Source: Actibacterium naphthalenivorans (GTDB lineage Bacteria; Pseudomonadota; Alphaproteobacteria; Rhodobacterales; Rhodobacteraceae). Taken from it: DNA of 64,000 nt. A program made the position numbers and the translations under genes. The DNA lies in contig NZ_JACIEQ010000001.1 in the NCBI RefSeq assembly GCF_014196965.1, forward strand, positions 186,001 to 250,000, given 5' to 3'. The notes beneath the pieces are model-generated. The model saw only the letters and a list, made by a program, of their open reading frames with translations. It searched no databases and was not told where the DNA came from. Each line of letters starts with the position of its first letter. Positions within the stretch are counted from its first letter, which is position 1. Shown one piece after another: positions 9,054-18,121 of the stretch.

Positions 9054-10406
9054 ATGGCGACAGCGCTGATCATCCTGGCCGCAGGCCAGGGGACACGGAT
9101 GAAGTCGGACCTTCCCAAGGTCCTGCACCCTATCGCCCATGCGCCGCTTCTGGTGCATGCGATGAAATCAGGCGCGGCGCTGGAGCCCGACCGCACCGTG
9201 ATCGTCGCCGGGCACGGCGCCGAAGCGGTCGAGGCCGCCGCCCGCGACCATGATCCCGACGTGATCGTCGTGCGCCAGGACGAACAGCTTGGCACCGGCC
9301 ACGCCGTGGCGCAGGCGCGCGCGGCGCTGGAAGGGTTTGACGGCGATGTCATCGTCCTGTTCGGCGACACGCCGTTCATCCGCCCCGAAACGCTCGCCGC
9401 GATGGCCGCCGCGCGCGATGTGCATGACGTGGTCGTGCTGGGGTTCGAGGCCGCCGATCCGGGCCGCTACGGCCGCCTGGTGATGGCCGGCGACAGCCTG
9501 GAGCGGATCGTGGAATTCAAGGACGCCACCGCGGCGGAACGCGCCATCACCTTTTGCAACAGCGGCGTGATGGCGGCGCGGGCGGAGGTGATGTTCAGCC
9601 TGATCGACGCGCTGAGCGACGATAACGCGGCCGGCGAATATTACCTGACCGATATCGTGGCGCTGGCCCGCGCGCGCGGGCTGTCGGCCGGGGCGGTGGC
9701 CTGCGACGAATCCGAGACGCTGGGCGTGAACACCCGCGCCGATCTGGCCGCCGCCGGCGCCGCGTTTCAGGCCCGTGCCCGGGCCGGGGCGCTGGACGAC
9801 GGGGTGACGCTGGCCGCGCCGGAAACCGTGTTCTTCGCCCATGACACGGTGATCGGCCGCGATGCGGTGATCGAGCCCAATGTGGTGTTCGGCCCCGGCG
9901 TGACGGTGGAATCCGGCGCCCTGATCCGCGCCTTTTCGCATCTGGAAGGCTGCCACGTGTCGCGCGGCGCGGTGGTCGGCCCCTATGCCCGGCTGCGCCC
10001 CGGCGCCGAACTGGCCGAGGATGTGCGCATCGGCAATTTCGTGGAGATCAAGAATGCGGTGATCGCCGAGGGCGCGAAGGTGAACCACCTGAGCTATATC
10101 GGCGATGCCTCGGTCGGGGCCGGTGCCAACATCGGCGCGGGCACGGTGACCTGCAATTACGACGGCGTGTTCAAACACCATACGGAAATCGGCGCGCGGG
10201 CCTTCATCGGCTCCGACACGATGCTGGTGGCGCCGGTGCGGGTGGGCGCCGGTGCGATGACGGCGTCAGGTTCCGTCATCACATCCGACGTGCCCGACGA
10301 CGCGCTGGCGATTGGCCGCGCGCGCCAGGAGGTCAAACCGGGACTTTCGCGCAAATTGTTCGAAAAGTTGAAGGCTGCCAAGGCAAGACAGCAGAAAAGG
10401 GATTAA
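9054..10406 (+). CDS. glmU: Bifunctional GlmU: UDP-GlcNAc pyrophosphorylase / GlcN-1-P acetyltransferase
   Basis: GlmU acetylates glucosamine-1-phosphate and then joins it to UTP, giving UDP-GlcNAc for peptidoglycan and LPS. The 450-residue protein shows both domains: an N-terminal nucleotidyltransferase (LAAGQGTRMKSDLPKVLHP, residues 7-25; LFGDTPFI; CNSGVM) and a C-terminal left-handed beta helix of hexapeptide repeats (about 250-430; KVNHLSYIGDASVGAGANIG and GTVTCNYDG, containing the acetyltransferase active-site His-Asn-Tyr region). It is followed by glmS after two bases, so the two consecutive steps share an operon. An SD-like AAGGAAAG lies upstream of the ATG. Confidence 0.97.
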   Translation: MATALIILAAGQGTRMKSDLPKVLHPIAHAPLLVHAMKSGAALEPDRTVIVAGHGAEAVEAAARDHDPDVIVVRQDEQLGTGHAVAQARAALEGFDGDVIVLFGDTPFIRPETLAAMAAARDVHDVVVLGFEAADPGRYGRLVMAGDSLERIVEFKDATAAERAITFCNSGVMAARAEVMFSLIDALSDDNAAGEYYLTDIVALARARGLSAGAVACDESETLGVNTRADLAAAGAAFQARARAGALDDGVTLAAPETVFFAHDTVIGRDAVIEPNVVFGPGVTVESGALIRAFSHLEGCHVSRGAVVGPYARLRPGAELAEDVRIGNFVEIKNAVIAEGAKVNHLSYIGDASVGAGANIGAGTVTCNYDGVFKHHTEIGARAFIGSDTMLVAPVRVGAGAMTASGSVITSDVPDDALAIGRARQEVKPGLSRKLFEKLKAAKARQQKRD

Positions 10407-10408
10407 AA

Positions 10409-12232
10409 ATGTGCGGTATTGTAGGGGTTCTCGGCAACCACGAAGTCGCGCCCATTATCGTCGAGGCCCTGAAACGGCTTGAATATCGCGGCTACGACAG
10501 CGCCGGAATCGCCACCGTGAACGACGGCGTGCTCGACCGGCGCCGGGCGGTGGGCAAGCTGGTCAACCTGTCGGACCTTCTGGTGCATGATCCGCTGCCG
10601 GGCAAGTCTGGCATCGGGCATACACGCTGGGCCACCCATGGCGCGCCGTCGGTCGGCAACGCGCATCCGCATAAATCGGGCCCCGTGGCCGTGGTGCATA
10701 ACGGCATCATCGAGAACTTCCGCGAGCTGCGCGAAGAGCTGAAGGCCGCCGGCCTGAGCTTCGAATCCGAAACCGACACCGAAACCGTCGCCCTTCTGAC
10801 GCGGTTCTACCTCGATCAGGGCCTGTCCCCGCGCGAGGCGACAGAACGCACCCTCGCGCGGCTCGAGGGCGCCTTTGCGCTGTGCTTTCTGTTCGACGGC
10901 GAAGACGATCTGATGATCGCCGCGCGCAAGGGCTCGCCGCTGGCGATCGGCCATGGCGACGGCGAGATGTTCGTGGGCTCCGACGCCATCGCGCTGGCCC
11001 CGCTGACCGACCGGATCACCTATCTGGCCGAAGGCGACCGCGCCATCCTGACCCGCGAGGGCGCCGTGATCATCGACGCCGAAGGGCGCCTGGCCAACCG
11101 CCCGGTCAAGACCATCCAGCTCGATGCGGCGCGGGTCGAAAAGGCCGGGCACAAGCATTTCATGGCCAAGGAGATCGCCGAACAGCCCGTGGTCCTGGGC
11201 GACGCCCTGCGCCACTACCTGTCGGCCGACGGGCGCGACGTGGACCTGCCCGACGGCGGCCTCGATTTCACCCGGTTCGAGCGGATCACCATGGTGGCCT
11301 GCGGCACGGCCTATCTGGCCTGCCTGACCGCGAAATACTGGTTCGAACAGCTTGCCGGCATCCCCGTCGATGTCGATGTGGCGTCGGAGTTCCGCTATCG
11401 CGAACCGCCGGTACCGGCCGGCACGCTCGCGCTGTTCGTCAGCCAGTCCGGCGAAACCGCCGACACGCTGGCGGCGCTGCGCTATGTGTCAGGCAAGGCC
11501 GAACAGATCGTGGCGGTGGTGAACGTGCCCGAAAGCTCCATCGCGCGGGAAAGCGACCTTGCGTTGCCAACGCTGGCCGGGGTGGAAATCGGCGTGGCCT
11601 CGACCAAGGCCTTCACCTGCCAGCTGACGGTTCTGGCGCTGCTGGCCCTGAAGGCTGCGGCGGCCCGGGGCCGGCTGGACGCCGACACGCTGGCCGCGCA
11701 TCTGGCCGGGCTGCGCAACCTGCCCGGCCTGATGAACATCGCACTGGGGATGGGCGCCGACATCAAGGCGGTTGCCCGCAAGCTGGCCGAGGCGCGCGAC
11801 GTGCTGTTCCTTGGTCGCGGCGCGATGTTCCCGCTGGCGCTCGAGGGCGCATTGAAACTCAAGGAAATCAGCTACATCCACGCCGAAGGCTATGCGTCGG
11901 GAGAGCTGAAACACGGCCCCATCGCGCTGGTCGACAAGCATGTGCCGGTGATCGTCATGGCCCCGCATGACCGGCTGTTCGACAAGACCGTGTCGAACAT
12001 GCAGGAGGTGATGGCCCGCGGCGGCAAGGTGGTGCTGATCACCGATCCCAAAGGCGCGGCCAAGGCGGGTGACGGCGCCTGGAAAAGCATCGTCCTGCCC
12101 GAAGCGCCCGACCTGCTGGCGCCCATCCTCTATGCCCTGCCGGCGCAGCTTCTGGCCTATCACACCGCCGTGGCCAAGGGCACGGACGTGGATCAGCCGC
12201 GCAACCTGGCGAAATCCGTAACGGTGGAGTAG
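10409..12232 (+). CDS. glmS: Glutamine-fructose-6-phosphate aminotransferase (isomerizing)
   Basis: GlmS makes glucosamine-6-phosphate from fructose-6-phosphate and glutamine, the entry to amino-sugar synthesis. The 607-residue protein starts MCGIVGVLGN, so Cys2 becomes the N-terminal nucleophile after Met removal. It has the GATase II half (RLEYRGYDSAGIA; HTRWATHG), two SIS sugar-binding domains (FVSQSGETADTLAAL around residue 347; FLGRGAMFPLALEGALKLKE around residue 470) and the canonical C-terminus NLAKSVTVE. It begins 2 bases after the glmU stop. No ribozyme-type leader is possible in a 2-base gap. Confidence 0.98.
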   Translation: MCGIVGVLGNHEVAPIIVEALKRLEYRGYDSAGIATVNDGVLDRRRAVGKLVNLSDLLVHDPLPGKSGIGHTRWATHGAPSVGNAHPHKSGPVAVVHNGIIENFRELREELKAAGLSFESETDTETVALLTRFYLDQGLSPREATERTLARLEGAFALCFLFDGEDDLMIAARKGSPLAIGHGDGEMFVGSDAIALAPLTDRITYLAEGDRAILTREGAVIIDAEGRLANRPVKTIQLDAARVEKAGHKHFMAKEIAEQPVVLGDALRHYLSADGRDVDLPDGGLDFTRFERITMVACGTAYLACLTAKYWFEQLAGIPVDVDVASEFRYREPPVPAGTLALFVSQSGETADTLAALRYVSGKAEQIVAVVNVPESSIARESDLALPTLAGVEIGVASTKAFTCQLTVLALLALKAAAARGRLDADTLAAHLAGLRNLPGLMNIALGMGADIKAVARKLAEARDVLFLGRGAMFPLALEGALKLKEISYIHAEGYASGELKHGPIALVDKHVPVIVMAPHDRLFDKTVSNMQEVMARGGKVVLITDPKGAAKAGDGAWKSIVLPEAPDLLAPILYALPAQLLAYHTAVAKGTDVDQPRNLAKSVTVE

Positions 12233-12236
12233 GCCG

Positions 12237-12788
12237 GTGGCAAGGCAGTTCGACGGAATCGAGCCCCCGCACCGCGCCTTCATCGAGGCGCAGCACATGT
12301 TCTTCGTCGGCTCCGCCGCGCCCGAGGGCCGGGTCAATATCTCGCCCAAGGGGATGGACAGCCTGCGGGTGCTTGGCCCCGACCGCATCATCTGGCTGAA
12401 CCTGACAGGCAGCGGCAATGAAACCGCCGGGCACCTGCATCAGGCTGACAGGATGACGCTGATGTGGTGTTCCTTCACCACCCGCCCGCTGATCCTGCGC
12501 GCCTATGGCACGGCGCGCGCCCTGCACCCGCGTGATGCGGATTGGGCCGGGCTGATCGGGCTGTTCCCGCCCCATCCCGGGGCGCGGCAGATCTACGATA
12601 TGCGGGTCGGAATGGTGCAAACCTCCTGCGGCTATGCGGTGCCCTTCTTCGATCACGCGGGCCCGCGCGACACGCTGGCGAAATGGGCGGAGGGCAAAGG
12701 GCCGAAGGGCATCCATGCCCATTGGGAAGAAAAGAACCAGACCACGATCGACGGCGCACCAACCGGAATTCTGGACCCGCAAGCATGA
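12237..12788 (+). CDS. Pyridoxamine 5'-phosphate oxidase-fold protein
   Basis: The 183-residue protein begins with a GTG at 12237, four bases after glmS. Its sequence (IEAQHMFFVGSAAPEGRVNISPKGMD; ETAGHLHQADRMTLMWCSF; GTARAL) is that of the split-barrel flavin-binding family related to pyridoxamine phosphate oxidase. Members of this subgroup bind FMN, F420 or haem and act on varied substrates, so the reaction cannot be assigned; it lacks obvious features of PdxH itself. Its last codon overlaps the start of the next gene as ATGA, so the two are translationally coupled and probably extend the glmUS operon. Confidence 0.8.
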   Translation: MARQFDGIEPPHRAFIEAQHMFFVGSAAPEGRVNISPKGMDSLRVLGPDRIIWLNLTGSGNETAGHLHQADRMTLMWCSFTTRPLILRAYGTARALHPRDADWAGLIGLFPPHPGARQIYDMRVGMVQTSCGYAVPFFDHAGPRDTLAKWAEGKGPKGIHAHWEEKNQTTIDGAPTGILDPQA

Positions 12789-13462
12789 CGCTGGACGACG
12801 CGCTCGATGCGCTGAAGGCCCATGCCGTGCCCGGCCGCGCCGAAGGCTCGGCCCGCTACCACAAGGTGCCGCGCGCCTATCTGGGGGTGACCAACCCGGC
12901 GATCAACGACCTGACGAAAGCCTGGCGCCGCGCGCTGAGCGTCGACGAGCGCGTGGCGCTGGCCCGCGCCCTGTGGGGCACCGACATCTTCGAGGCCCGG
13001 CTGGCGGCGGCGAAACTGCTGACCCAGGCGCGCATCCGCCCCGACGGCGCGGTCTGGGATCTGATCAGATCCTGGGTGCCGGATTTCGACAGCTGGGCGA
13101 TTGCCGACCACGCCTGCATGGCGGGCCAGAAACGCCTTGTCGCCGATCCGTCGCGGCTGGACGAGGTCGAACCGTGGTCCCGCTCCGATCACATGTGGAC
13201 CCGCCGCGCGGCGCTGGTGATCACCCTGCCCTGGACCCGGCAAAACCACCCCAAGCCGCGGGATCTGGAAATCCGGGACCGGGTGCTGACCTGGGCCGCC
13301 GCCTATGCGGACGACCCGGAATGGTTCATCCAGAAGGCCGTGGCCTGGTGGCTGCGCGACCTGTCGAAACACGACCCCGACCGGGCGCGCGCCTTCCTGC
13401 AGGCCCATGCCGACAGGATGAAACCCTTCGCGCGCAAGGAAGCGGGGAAATATCTGCCCTGA
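12785..13462 (+). CDS. AlkD-like DNA alkylation repair glycosylase
   Basis: The 225-residue, Trp- and Arg-rich helical protein fits the AlkD/COG4912 family, HEAT-repeat DNA glycosylases that remove bulky cationic alkylated bases without base flipping. The catalytic W-x3-D pattern appears as WAIAD (about residues 100-104, in DFDSWAIADHACM), and aromatic residues that would line the DNA cleft follow (WSRSDHMWTRRAALV; IQKAVAWWLRDL). It overlaps the previous gene by 4 bases. Assignment rests on sequence pattern only; the general family is likely, activity is inferred. Confidence 0.8.
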   Translation: MTLDDALDALKAHAVPGRAEGSARYHKVPRAYLGVTNPAINDLTKAWRRALSVDERVALARALWGTDIFEARLAAAKLLTQARIRPDGAVWDLIRSWVPDFDSWAIADHACMAGQKRLVADPSRLDEVEPWSRSDHMWTRRAALVITLPWTRQNHPKPRDLEIRDRVLTWAAAYADDPEWFIQKAVAWWLRDLSKHDPDRARAFLQAHADRMKPFARKEAGKYLP

Positions 13463-13538
13463 CCCGCCGCAAACGCGCAGGGCACACCGCGCGGAATGCC
13501 GCTTGCCCTGATCCCCCGGCAGACGTAAGTTGCCCCGC

Positions 13539-14546
13539 ATGACCCCGCAGTTGATCGACCCTTTCGCCCGCGCCGTCACCTATCTGCGCGTCTCGGTCAC
13601 CGACCGATGCGATTTCCGCTGCGTCTACTGCATGTCCGAAAACATGACCTTCCTGCCCAAGAAAGAGCTTCTGACGCTGGAAGAGCTCGACCGCATGTGT
13701 TCCACCTTCATTGGGCTCGGCGTCGAAAAACTGCGCATCACGGGGGGCGAACCGCTGGTGCGCAAGGGCATCATGACCTTCTTCCGCGCGATGACCCGGC
13801 ATCTGGAGTCAGGCGCGCTGCAAGAGTTGACGCTGACAACCAACGGCTCACAACTCGAGCGTTTTGCCGATGATCTCTTCGCCGTCGGCATCCGCCGGGT
13901 GAATGTCTCGCTCGACACGCTGGACGAGGCGAAATTCGCCCGCATCACCCGCTGGGGCCGCCTGTCCCAGGTACTGCGCGGCATCGACGCGGCGCTGGCG
14001 GCAGGGCTGAAAATCAAGATCAACACGGTAGCGCTCAAGGGCTTCAACGAGGATGAACTGTTCCACCTGACCAGCTGGTGCGCGGAACGCGGCATGGACC
14101 TGACCTTCATCGAGGTCATGCCGATGGGCGATCTGGGCAATGAAGACCGGCTGGGCCAGTACTGGCCCCTGACCGACCTGCGCGCGCGGCTGGCCGGGGA
14201 ATACACGGTGACAGACCTGGCAGAGCGCACCGGCGGCCCGGCGCGCTATGTCCGGCTGGAGGAGACCGGCCAGAAGATCGGCTTCATCACGCCGCTCAGC
14301 CATAATTTCTGCGAAAGCTGCAACCGGGTGCGGATGACCTGCACCGGCGCGCTCTACATGTGCCTCGGCCAGGAAGACATGGCCGACCTGCGCAATCCGC
14401 TGCGCGATCATCCGGACGAGGACGGGCCATTGATCGCGGCGATACACGCGGCCATCGGGATGAAACCCGAAGGCCACGATTTTGACTACTCCCGCCAGAA
14501 AGCTGACGGCCAGGTCTCACGCCATATGAGCCACACCGGCGGCTGA
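13539..14546 (+). CDS. moaA: GTP 3',8-cyclase MoaA (molybdenum cofactor synthesis)
   Basis: MoaA is the radical-SAM enzyme that starts molybdopterin synthesis from GTP. The 335-residue protein has the N-terminal SAM cluster motif C-x3-C-x2-C ([13 protein letters not shown]), the GGEP motif ([11 protein letters not shown]), the second cluster motif near the C-terminus ([14 protein letters not shown] then C) and the conserved terminal Gly-Gly (SHTGG). The ATG at 13539 is used; a TTG 9 bases upstream is possible. No other molybdopterin genes are nearby, so the pathway must be scattered. It is followed by a large inverted repeat. Confidence 0.96.
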   Translation: MTPQLIDPFARAVTYLRVSVTDRCDFRCVYCMSENMTFLPKKELLTLEELDRMCSTFIGLGVEKLRITGGEPLVRKGIMTFFRAMTRHLESGALQELTLTTNGSQLERFADDLFAVGIRRVNVSLDTLDEAKFARITRWGRLSQVLRGIDAALAAGLKIKINTVALKGFNEDELFHLTSWCAERGMDLTFIEVMPMGDLGNEDRLGQYWPLTDLRARLAGEYTVTDLAERTGGPARYVRLEETGQKIGFITPLSHNFCESCNRVRMTCTGALYMCLGQEDMADLRNPLRDHPDEDGPLIAAIHAAIGMKPEGHDFDYSRQKADGQVSRHMSHTGG

Positions 14547-14556
14547 CAGTCCTTCC

Positions 14557-14656
14557 CTTCATCTTTCCGGAAAATATCCCCGCCGGAGGCATGGAATCTT
14601 TTGGGCACGCCAAAGGTTTTCTTGCCTCCGGCGGGGATATTTTCAGAAAGATGAAG
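14557..14656. repeat. Inverted pair of a dispersed 34-35 bp element between convergent genes
   Basis: The left arm (14557-14591) starts CTTCATCTTTCCGGAAAATA and ends CCCCGCCGGAGGCA; the right arm (14623-14656) is its reverse complement with one substitution and one missing base. The 31-base loop holds a small inner hairpin (TTTGG...CCAAA). The pair fills the gap between moaA (stop 14546) and the convergent amidotransferase gene (stop 14660), so it can act as a bidirectional 3' structure. Single arms of the same element recur at 48625 and 52903. Confidence 0.9.
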
Positions 14657-14659
14657 CCA

Positions 14660-15397
14660 TCAACGCTGATATGTCTTCACGAAGTTCCGCAGGATGCGTT
14701 CGGGCATCTGCACGTCTGCGGCATGGCACATCGCGATCAGGCTGTCGGCCTCTTCGGGCGCGAAATACCCCTTGTTGCGATAGATGCGTATACGCAGCGC
14801 GAAACCTTCGCTGTCGGCCTCGGGGTGGAATTGGGTGGCATAGACGTTCCGGCCGAAACGGATCATCTGATAGGGGCAGGTCGGGGAGGACAGAAGATGC
14901 GCGCAACCCGTAGGCAGGGTTTGCAGCGCCTCTTTATGGCCGACGAATGCATCGAACCGGTCGGGCAGCCCCTGCAGAAGCGGGTCGGCGGCGCCCTCCG
15001 CCGTCTGGCGGCAGTCGGCGGTGCCCACCGGTTCGCTGAACCTCTCCTTGGTGACGGCGGCGCCCAGGTGGTGCCCAAGCACGCCGATGCCGTAGCAGCA
15101 GCCCATCAACGGGAAATCGGCGGCGGTGATCGCCGGCATCAGGCCCAGAACCGCCTCTTCGATCCGCTTTTCCACCGGCGACTTCTTTTCCGGCGGGTCG
15201 GAGACGCAGCCGGGCCCGCCGCCGATGATGACACCGGAGTAATCCTCGAGATGCAGGTCCTTCGGGATCGGGTCGCGGTCCAGCAGGATGCGGCGGGTCC
15301 GGGCGGCGGTCAGCCCGCCCTTGCGCAGGAGCGCGGCATATTCGTCGTCCGAGGCTTCGGCTTCGGGGCGCAGTTGCAGGATCAGGAACGGTTTCAT
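14660..15397 (-). CDS. Class I glutamine amidotransferase-like protein (GMP synthase-like)
   Basis: The 245-residue protein is a stand-alone class I amidotransferase domain. The nucleophile elbow is LMGCCYGIGVLGHHLG (catalytic C101) and the His-Glu pair is in YATQFHPEAD (about residues 190-199); GVIIGGGPGCVSD forms the oxyanion region. Related proteins are annotated as GMP synthase-like amidotransferases or gamma-glutamyl hydrolases and hydrolyse gamma-glutamyl bonds or have unknown roles; it is not GuaA, which has an ATP-pyrophosphatase domain. The ATG at 15397 is chosen because MKPFLILQLRPE is the natural start of the fold; the upstream in-frame extension is Arg-rich and unlikely to be coding. 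Confidence 0.82.
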   Translation of the reverse strand: MKPFLILQLRPEAEASDDEYAALLRKGGLTAARTRRILLDRDPIPKDLHLEDYSGVIIGGGPGCVSDPPEKKSPVEKRIEEAVLGLMPAITAADFPLMGCCYGIGVLGHHLGAAVTKERFSEPVGTADCRQTAEGAADPLLQGLPDRFDAFVGHKEALQTLPTGCAHLLSSPTCPYQMIRFGRNVYATQFHPEADSEGFALRIRIYRNKGYFAPEEADSLIAMCHAADVQMPERILRNFVKTYQR

Positions 15398-15474
15398 CGG
15401 CGGGCCGGGCTGGTTGCGGACCCGGGTCTGGTGCCCGATCGCCGGGGCGGCGTCAATGCGGCGGCGCGGCGCGG

Positions 15475-16641
15475 TCAGGCCGCGGGCATCCGGCTTTCGA
15501 CGATTTCGGCCCACCAGGAGCAGCCGGCCGGGATGGCGTCATCGTTGAAGTTGTAGTCGGGCGTGTGCCAGGCCGGCCCATCACCGATGCCCATGAAGAT
15601 ATAGGCGCCGGGGCGTTCGTTCAGCATGAAGCTGAAATCCTCGGCCCCCATGACCGGGGCGATGTCATCCTCGACCAGGCCGGCCACCTTGCGGGCGGCC
15701 TCGGCGGCGAAGGCCGTCTGATCGCGCGCGTTGACGGTGACGGGGTAGCCGCGGGAAAAGGCGACCTCGGCGGTCGCGCCGAAGGTCGCGGCGGTGCCGG
15801 TGGCGACCTGCTTGAGCCGCTCTTCGACGAAATCCTGCACCTTTGGGTCCAGTGTGCGCACGGTTCCGCACAGGTTCACCACCTGCGGGATCACGTTATG
15901 CGCGGTGCTGTCGGTGCGGATGGTACAGACCGACACGACCGCCTGTTGCAGCGGATCGACATTGCGCGACACGATGGATTGCAGCGCGATCACGATGTGG
16001 CTGGCCACCAGCGCGGTGTCGATACAGTCATGCGGCCGCGCGGCATGGCCGCCCTTGCCGGTCACGGTGATTTCGAACTCATCGGCGGCGGCCATCATCG
16101 GGCCGGGCCGGATGGCGAACTGGCCGGTGGGAAAGCCCGGCAGGTTGTGCATGCCGTAAACCTCCTGGATGCCGAACCGTTCCATCAGCCCGTCTTTCAC
16201 CATCGCGCGGCCGCCGCCGCCGCCCTCTTCTGCGGGCTGGAAGATGACCACGGCGGTGCCATCGAAATTGCGGGTTTCGGCCAGGTAGCTTGCCGCCCCA
16301 AGCAGCATGGCGCTGTGCCCGTCATGGCCGCAGGCATGCATCCGCCCCGGTGTTTTCGAGGCATAGGCCACCCCGGTTTGCTCATGGATGGGCAGCGCAT
16401 CCATATCGGCGCGCAGGCCCACGACCCGGCCCGTGGTATCGGCCCGGCCCCGGATCACGCCGACCACGCCGGTGCGGCCGATCCCCTCGACCACCTGATC
16501 GCATCCAAATCCGCGCAGCAGCTCCGCGATGCGGGCGGCGGTGCGGTGGGTGTCATAATCCAGTTCGGGATGGGCGTGGAAATCGTGGCGCCAGGCGGTG
16601 ATATCACCGTGCAGTTCGGCAAAGCGGTTCTTGACGGGCAT
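15475..16641 (-). CDS. M20-family amidohydrolase (hippurate hydrolase / N-acyl amino acid hydrolase type)
   Basis: The 388-residue enzyme is a metal-dependent M20D amidohydrolase. It shows RHDFHAHPELDYDTHRTA near the N-terminus, the metal/catalytic motif MHACGHDGHSAMLLGAA (about residues 103-119), the PAEEGGGGGRAM glutamate pair, a dimerisation domain (about 185-300) and the late histidine motif APVMGAEDFSFML. Such enzymes cleave N-acyl amino acids such as hippurate. It sits 4 bases downstream of the ArgE-like gene and is probably co-transcribed. Its exact acyl substrate is unknown. Confidence 0.88.
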   Translation of the reverse strand: MPVKNRFAELHGDITAWRHDFHAHPELDYDTHRTAARIAELLRGFGCDQVVEGIGRTGVVGVIRGRADTTGRVVGLRADMDALPIHEQTGVAYASKTPGRMHACGHDGHSAMLLGAASYLAETRNFDGTAVVIFQPAEEGGGGGRAMVKDGLMERFGIQEVYGMHNLPGFPTGQFAIRPGPMMAAADEFEITVTGKGGHAARPHDCIDTALVASHIVIALQSIVSRNVDPLQQAVVSVCTIRTDSTAHNVIPQVVNLCGTVRTLDPKVQDFVEERLKQVATGTAATFGATAEVAFSRGYPVTVNARDQTAFAAEAARKVAGLVEDDIAPVMGAEDFSFMLNERPGAYIFMGIGDGPAWHTPDYNFNDDAIPAGCSWWAEIVESRMPAA

Positions 16642-16645
16642 GGGG

Positions 16646-17818
16646 CTATTCCTTGAGCTGGTCGATCAGGCGCGACATGAAACGCTCGCCCGCGACGAAC
16701 TGTTCGATGGTGATGTATTCGTCCGGCTGGTGGGCCTGTTCGATGCTGCCGGGGCCGCAGACCACCGCCGAATAGCCGCGTTCCTGAAACTGGCCCGCCT
16801 CTGTGCCGTAGCTGACCACATGGGTGGCATTGTCGCCCGTCAGGCCGCGGGCGATGGCTTCGGCCTCTCCCTTCGGCTCGGGGCGCAGGGGGGGTACGTG
16901 GAAATACTGCTTCACCTCGATACCGGCGCCGGGGTGGATCGCCTTCATGTCCGCCTCCACCCGGCGGACCTCCTGCAGAAAGGCGCTGTGCCAGTCGGCC
17001 AGGCTCTCGCCCGGCACGCAGCGGAAATCGAGGCCGAAGCGGCAATCGGCGGCGGTGATATTGTGCGCGGTACCGCCCGAGATGGTGCCGACATGGATCG
17101 TGGTGAAGGGCGGCTCGTACACCGCATCCTCCGGCGCGGGCGGGCGGGCGCGGTTTTCGGCGTTGCGGCGATTGGCCCAGTCGATCAGCCGGGCCCCTTC
17201 CATGATCGCGCTGACGCCCCGGTGCATGAGCGAGGAATGCACCTCGTGCCCGCGCAGATGCGTGGCGAACCCGGCGCCCCCCTTGTGGCCGGTGACCACC
17301 TTCATCCCCGAGGGCTCGCCGATGATCGCGGCGGAGGCGCGCGGCAGGTCGGCGTTGGCAACCATATGATCGATCATTTGCGGCGCGCCGATACAGCCCA
17401 GCTCTTCGTCATGCGACAGGGCGATCTGCAGCGGGCGGTGCACGCCTTCGGCCTGCGCGCGCACCAGCGCCCAGAGCGCCAGCGCGTCAAACCCCTTCAT
17501 GTCGCAGGTGCCGCGGCCGTGGTATTTTCCGTTACGCTCGGTCACCGTCCATGGGTCGCTCGCCCAGTCCTGCCCGTCGACCGGCACAACGTCGGTATGG
17601 CCCGACAGCACGATGCCCCCGGCCCGCGCCGGGCCGACATGGGCATAGAGGCTGGCCTTGCGCGCATCCTGCGCGTCGGGCACGCGGGTGCTGGCGATGC
17701 CGAAGCCCGACAGGTAATCCTCGACCCAGTCGACCAGCGCAAGATTGCCGTCCCGGCTGACCGTCGGGAATGACACAAGTTTTTCAAGCAGTTGTCGCGG
17801 CGTCAACGGGCGGCCCAT
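16646..17818 (-). CDS. argE: Acetylornithine deacetylase-type M20 peptidase (ArgE-like)
   Basis: The 390-residue protein is an M20A deacetylase. Metal and catalytic residues are visible in VLSGHTDVVPVDGQDW (residues 71-86), YHGRGTCDMKGFDALA, HDEELGCIGAPQMIDHM and the C-terminal region. Order and length fit acetylornithine deacetylase, which releases ornithine for arginine synthesis; however, Rhodobacteraceae often make ornithine through ArgJ, so a broader N-acetyl amino acid substrate is possible. It heads a two-gene unit with the M20D enzyme. A 15-bp inverted repeat lies 19 bases upstream. Confidence 0.85.
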   Translation of the reverse strand: MGRPLTPRQLLEKLVSFPTVSRDGNLALVDWVEDYLSGFGIASTRVPDAQDARKASLYAHVGPARAGGIVLSGHTDVVPVDGQDWASDPWTVTERNGKYHGRGTCDMKGFDALALWALVRAQAEGVHRPLQIALSHDEELGCIGAPQMIDHMVANADLPRASAAIIGEPSGMKVVTGHKGGAGFATHLRGHEVHSSLMHRGVSAIMEGARLIDWANRRNAENRARPPAPEDAVYEPPFTTIHVGTISGGTAHNITAADCRFGLDFRCVPGESLADWHSAFLQEVRRVEADMKAIHPGAGIEVKQYFHVPPLRPEPKGEAEAIARGLTGDNATHVVSYGTEAGQFQERGYSAVVCGPGSIEQAHQPDEYITIEQFVAGERFMSRLIDQLKE

Positions 17819-18121
17819 CGGGTGCTCCCTGCGTTTCCCTGAGCGTCAGGGTGATGCCCCGCGCCGGCAAGGTCAAGCCACCAGAGGCGCGGTTGCCCCG
17901 GCGTTTCGCCCAATCTGCGAATAAAAACACCCGCCCCCGGCAGGCGCGGCGGCGTGGCGGCGGGTTTGACGCCGGGCGCCTGCGCGGAACGCTGTTCCGG
18001 CCCTGCCCGCCGGCGCCGAAAATCTGTTCCGCCGCGCCGCCCTTGCCGAAGGGCCCTGCGGCTTGATCCGGGGCGCGGTTGCGGTCAGATCACACCCATT
18101 CACGTTTGCAAGGATGCGGAT
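17819..18121. other. Divergent intergenic region between argE-like and yedE-like genes
   Basis: This 303-base GC-rich gap separates divergent genes and must hold both promoters. The only clear structure is a perfect inverted repeat, CCCTGA-GCG-TCAGGG, at 17837-17851, 19 bases upstream of the argE-like start. No convincing sigma-70 hexamers or small gene are seen. Confidence 0.5.

Noticed and set aside
10387-10409. Possible glmS ribozyme leader
   Set aside because: Only 2 bases separate glmU and glmS, so there is no leader.
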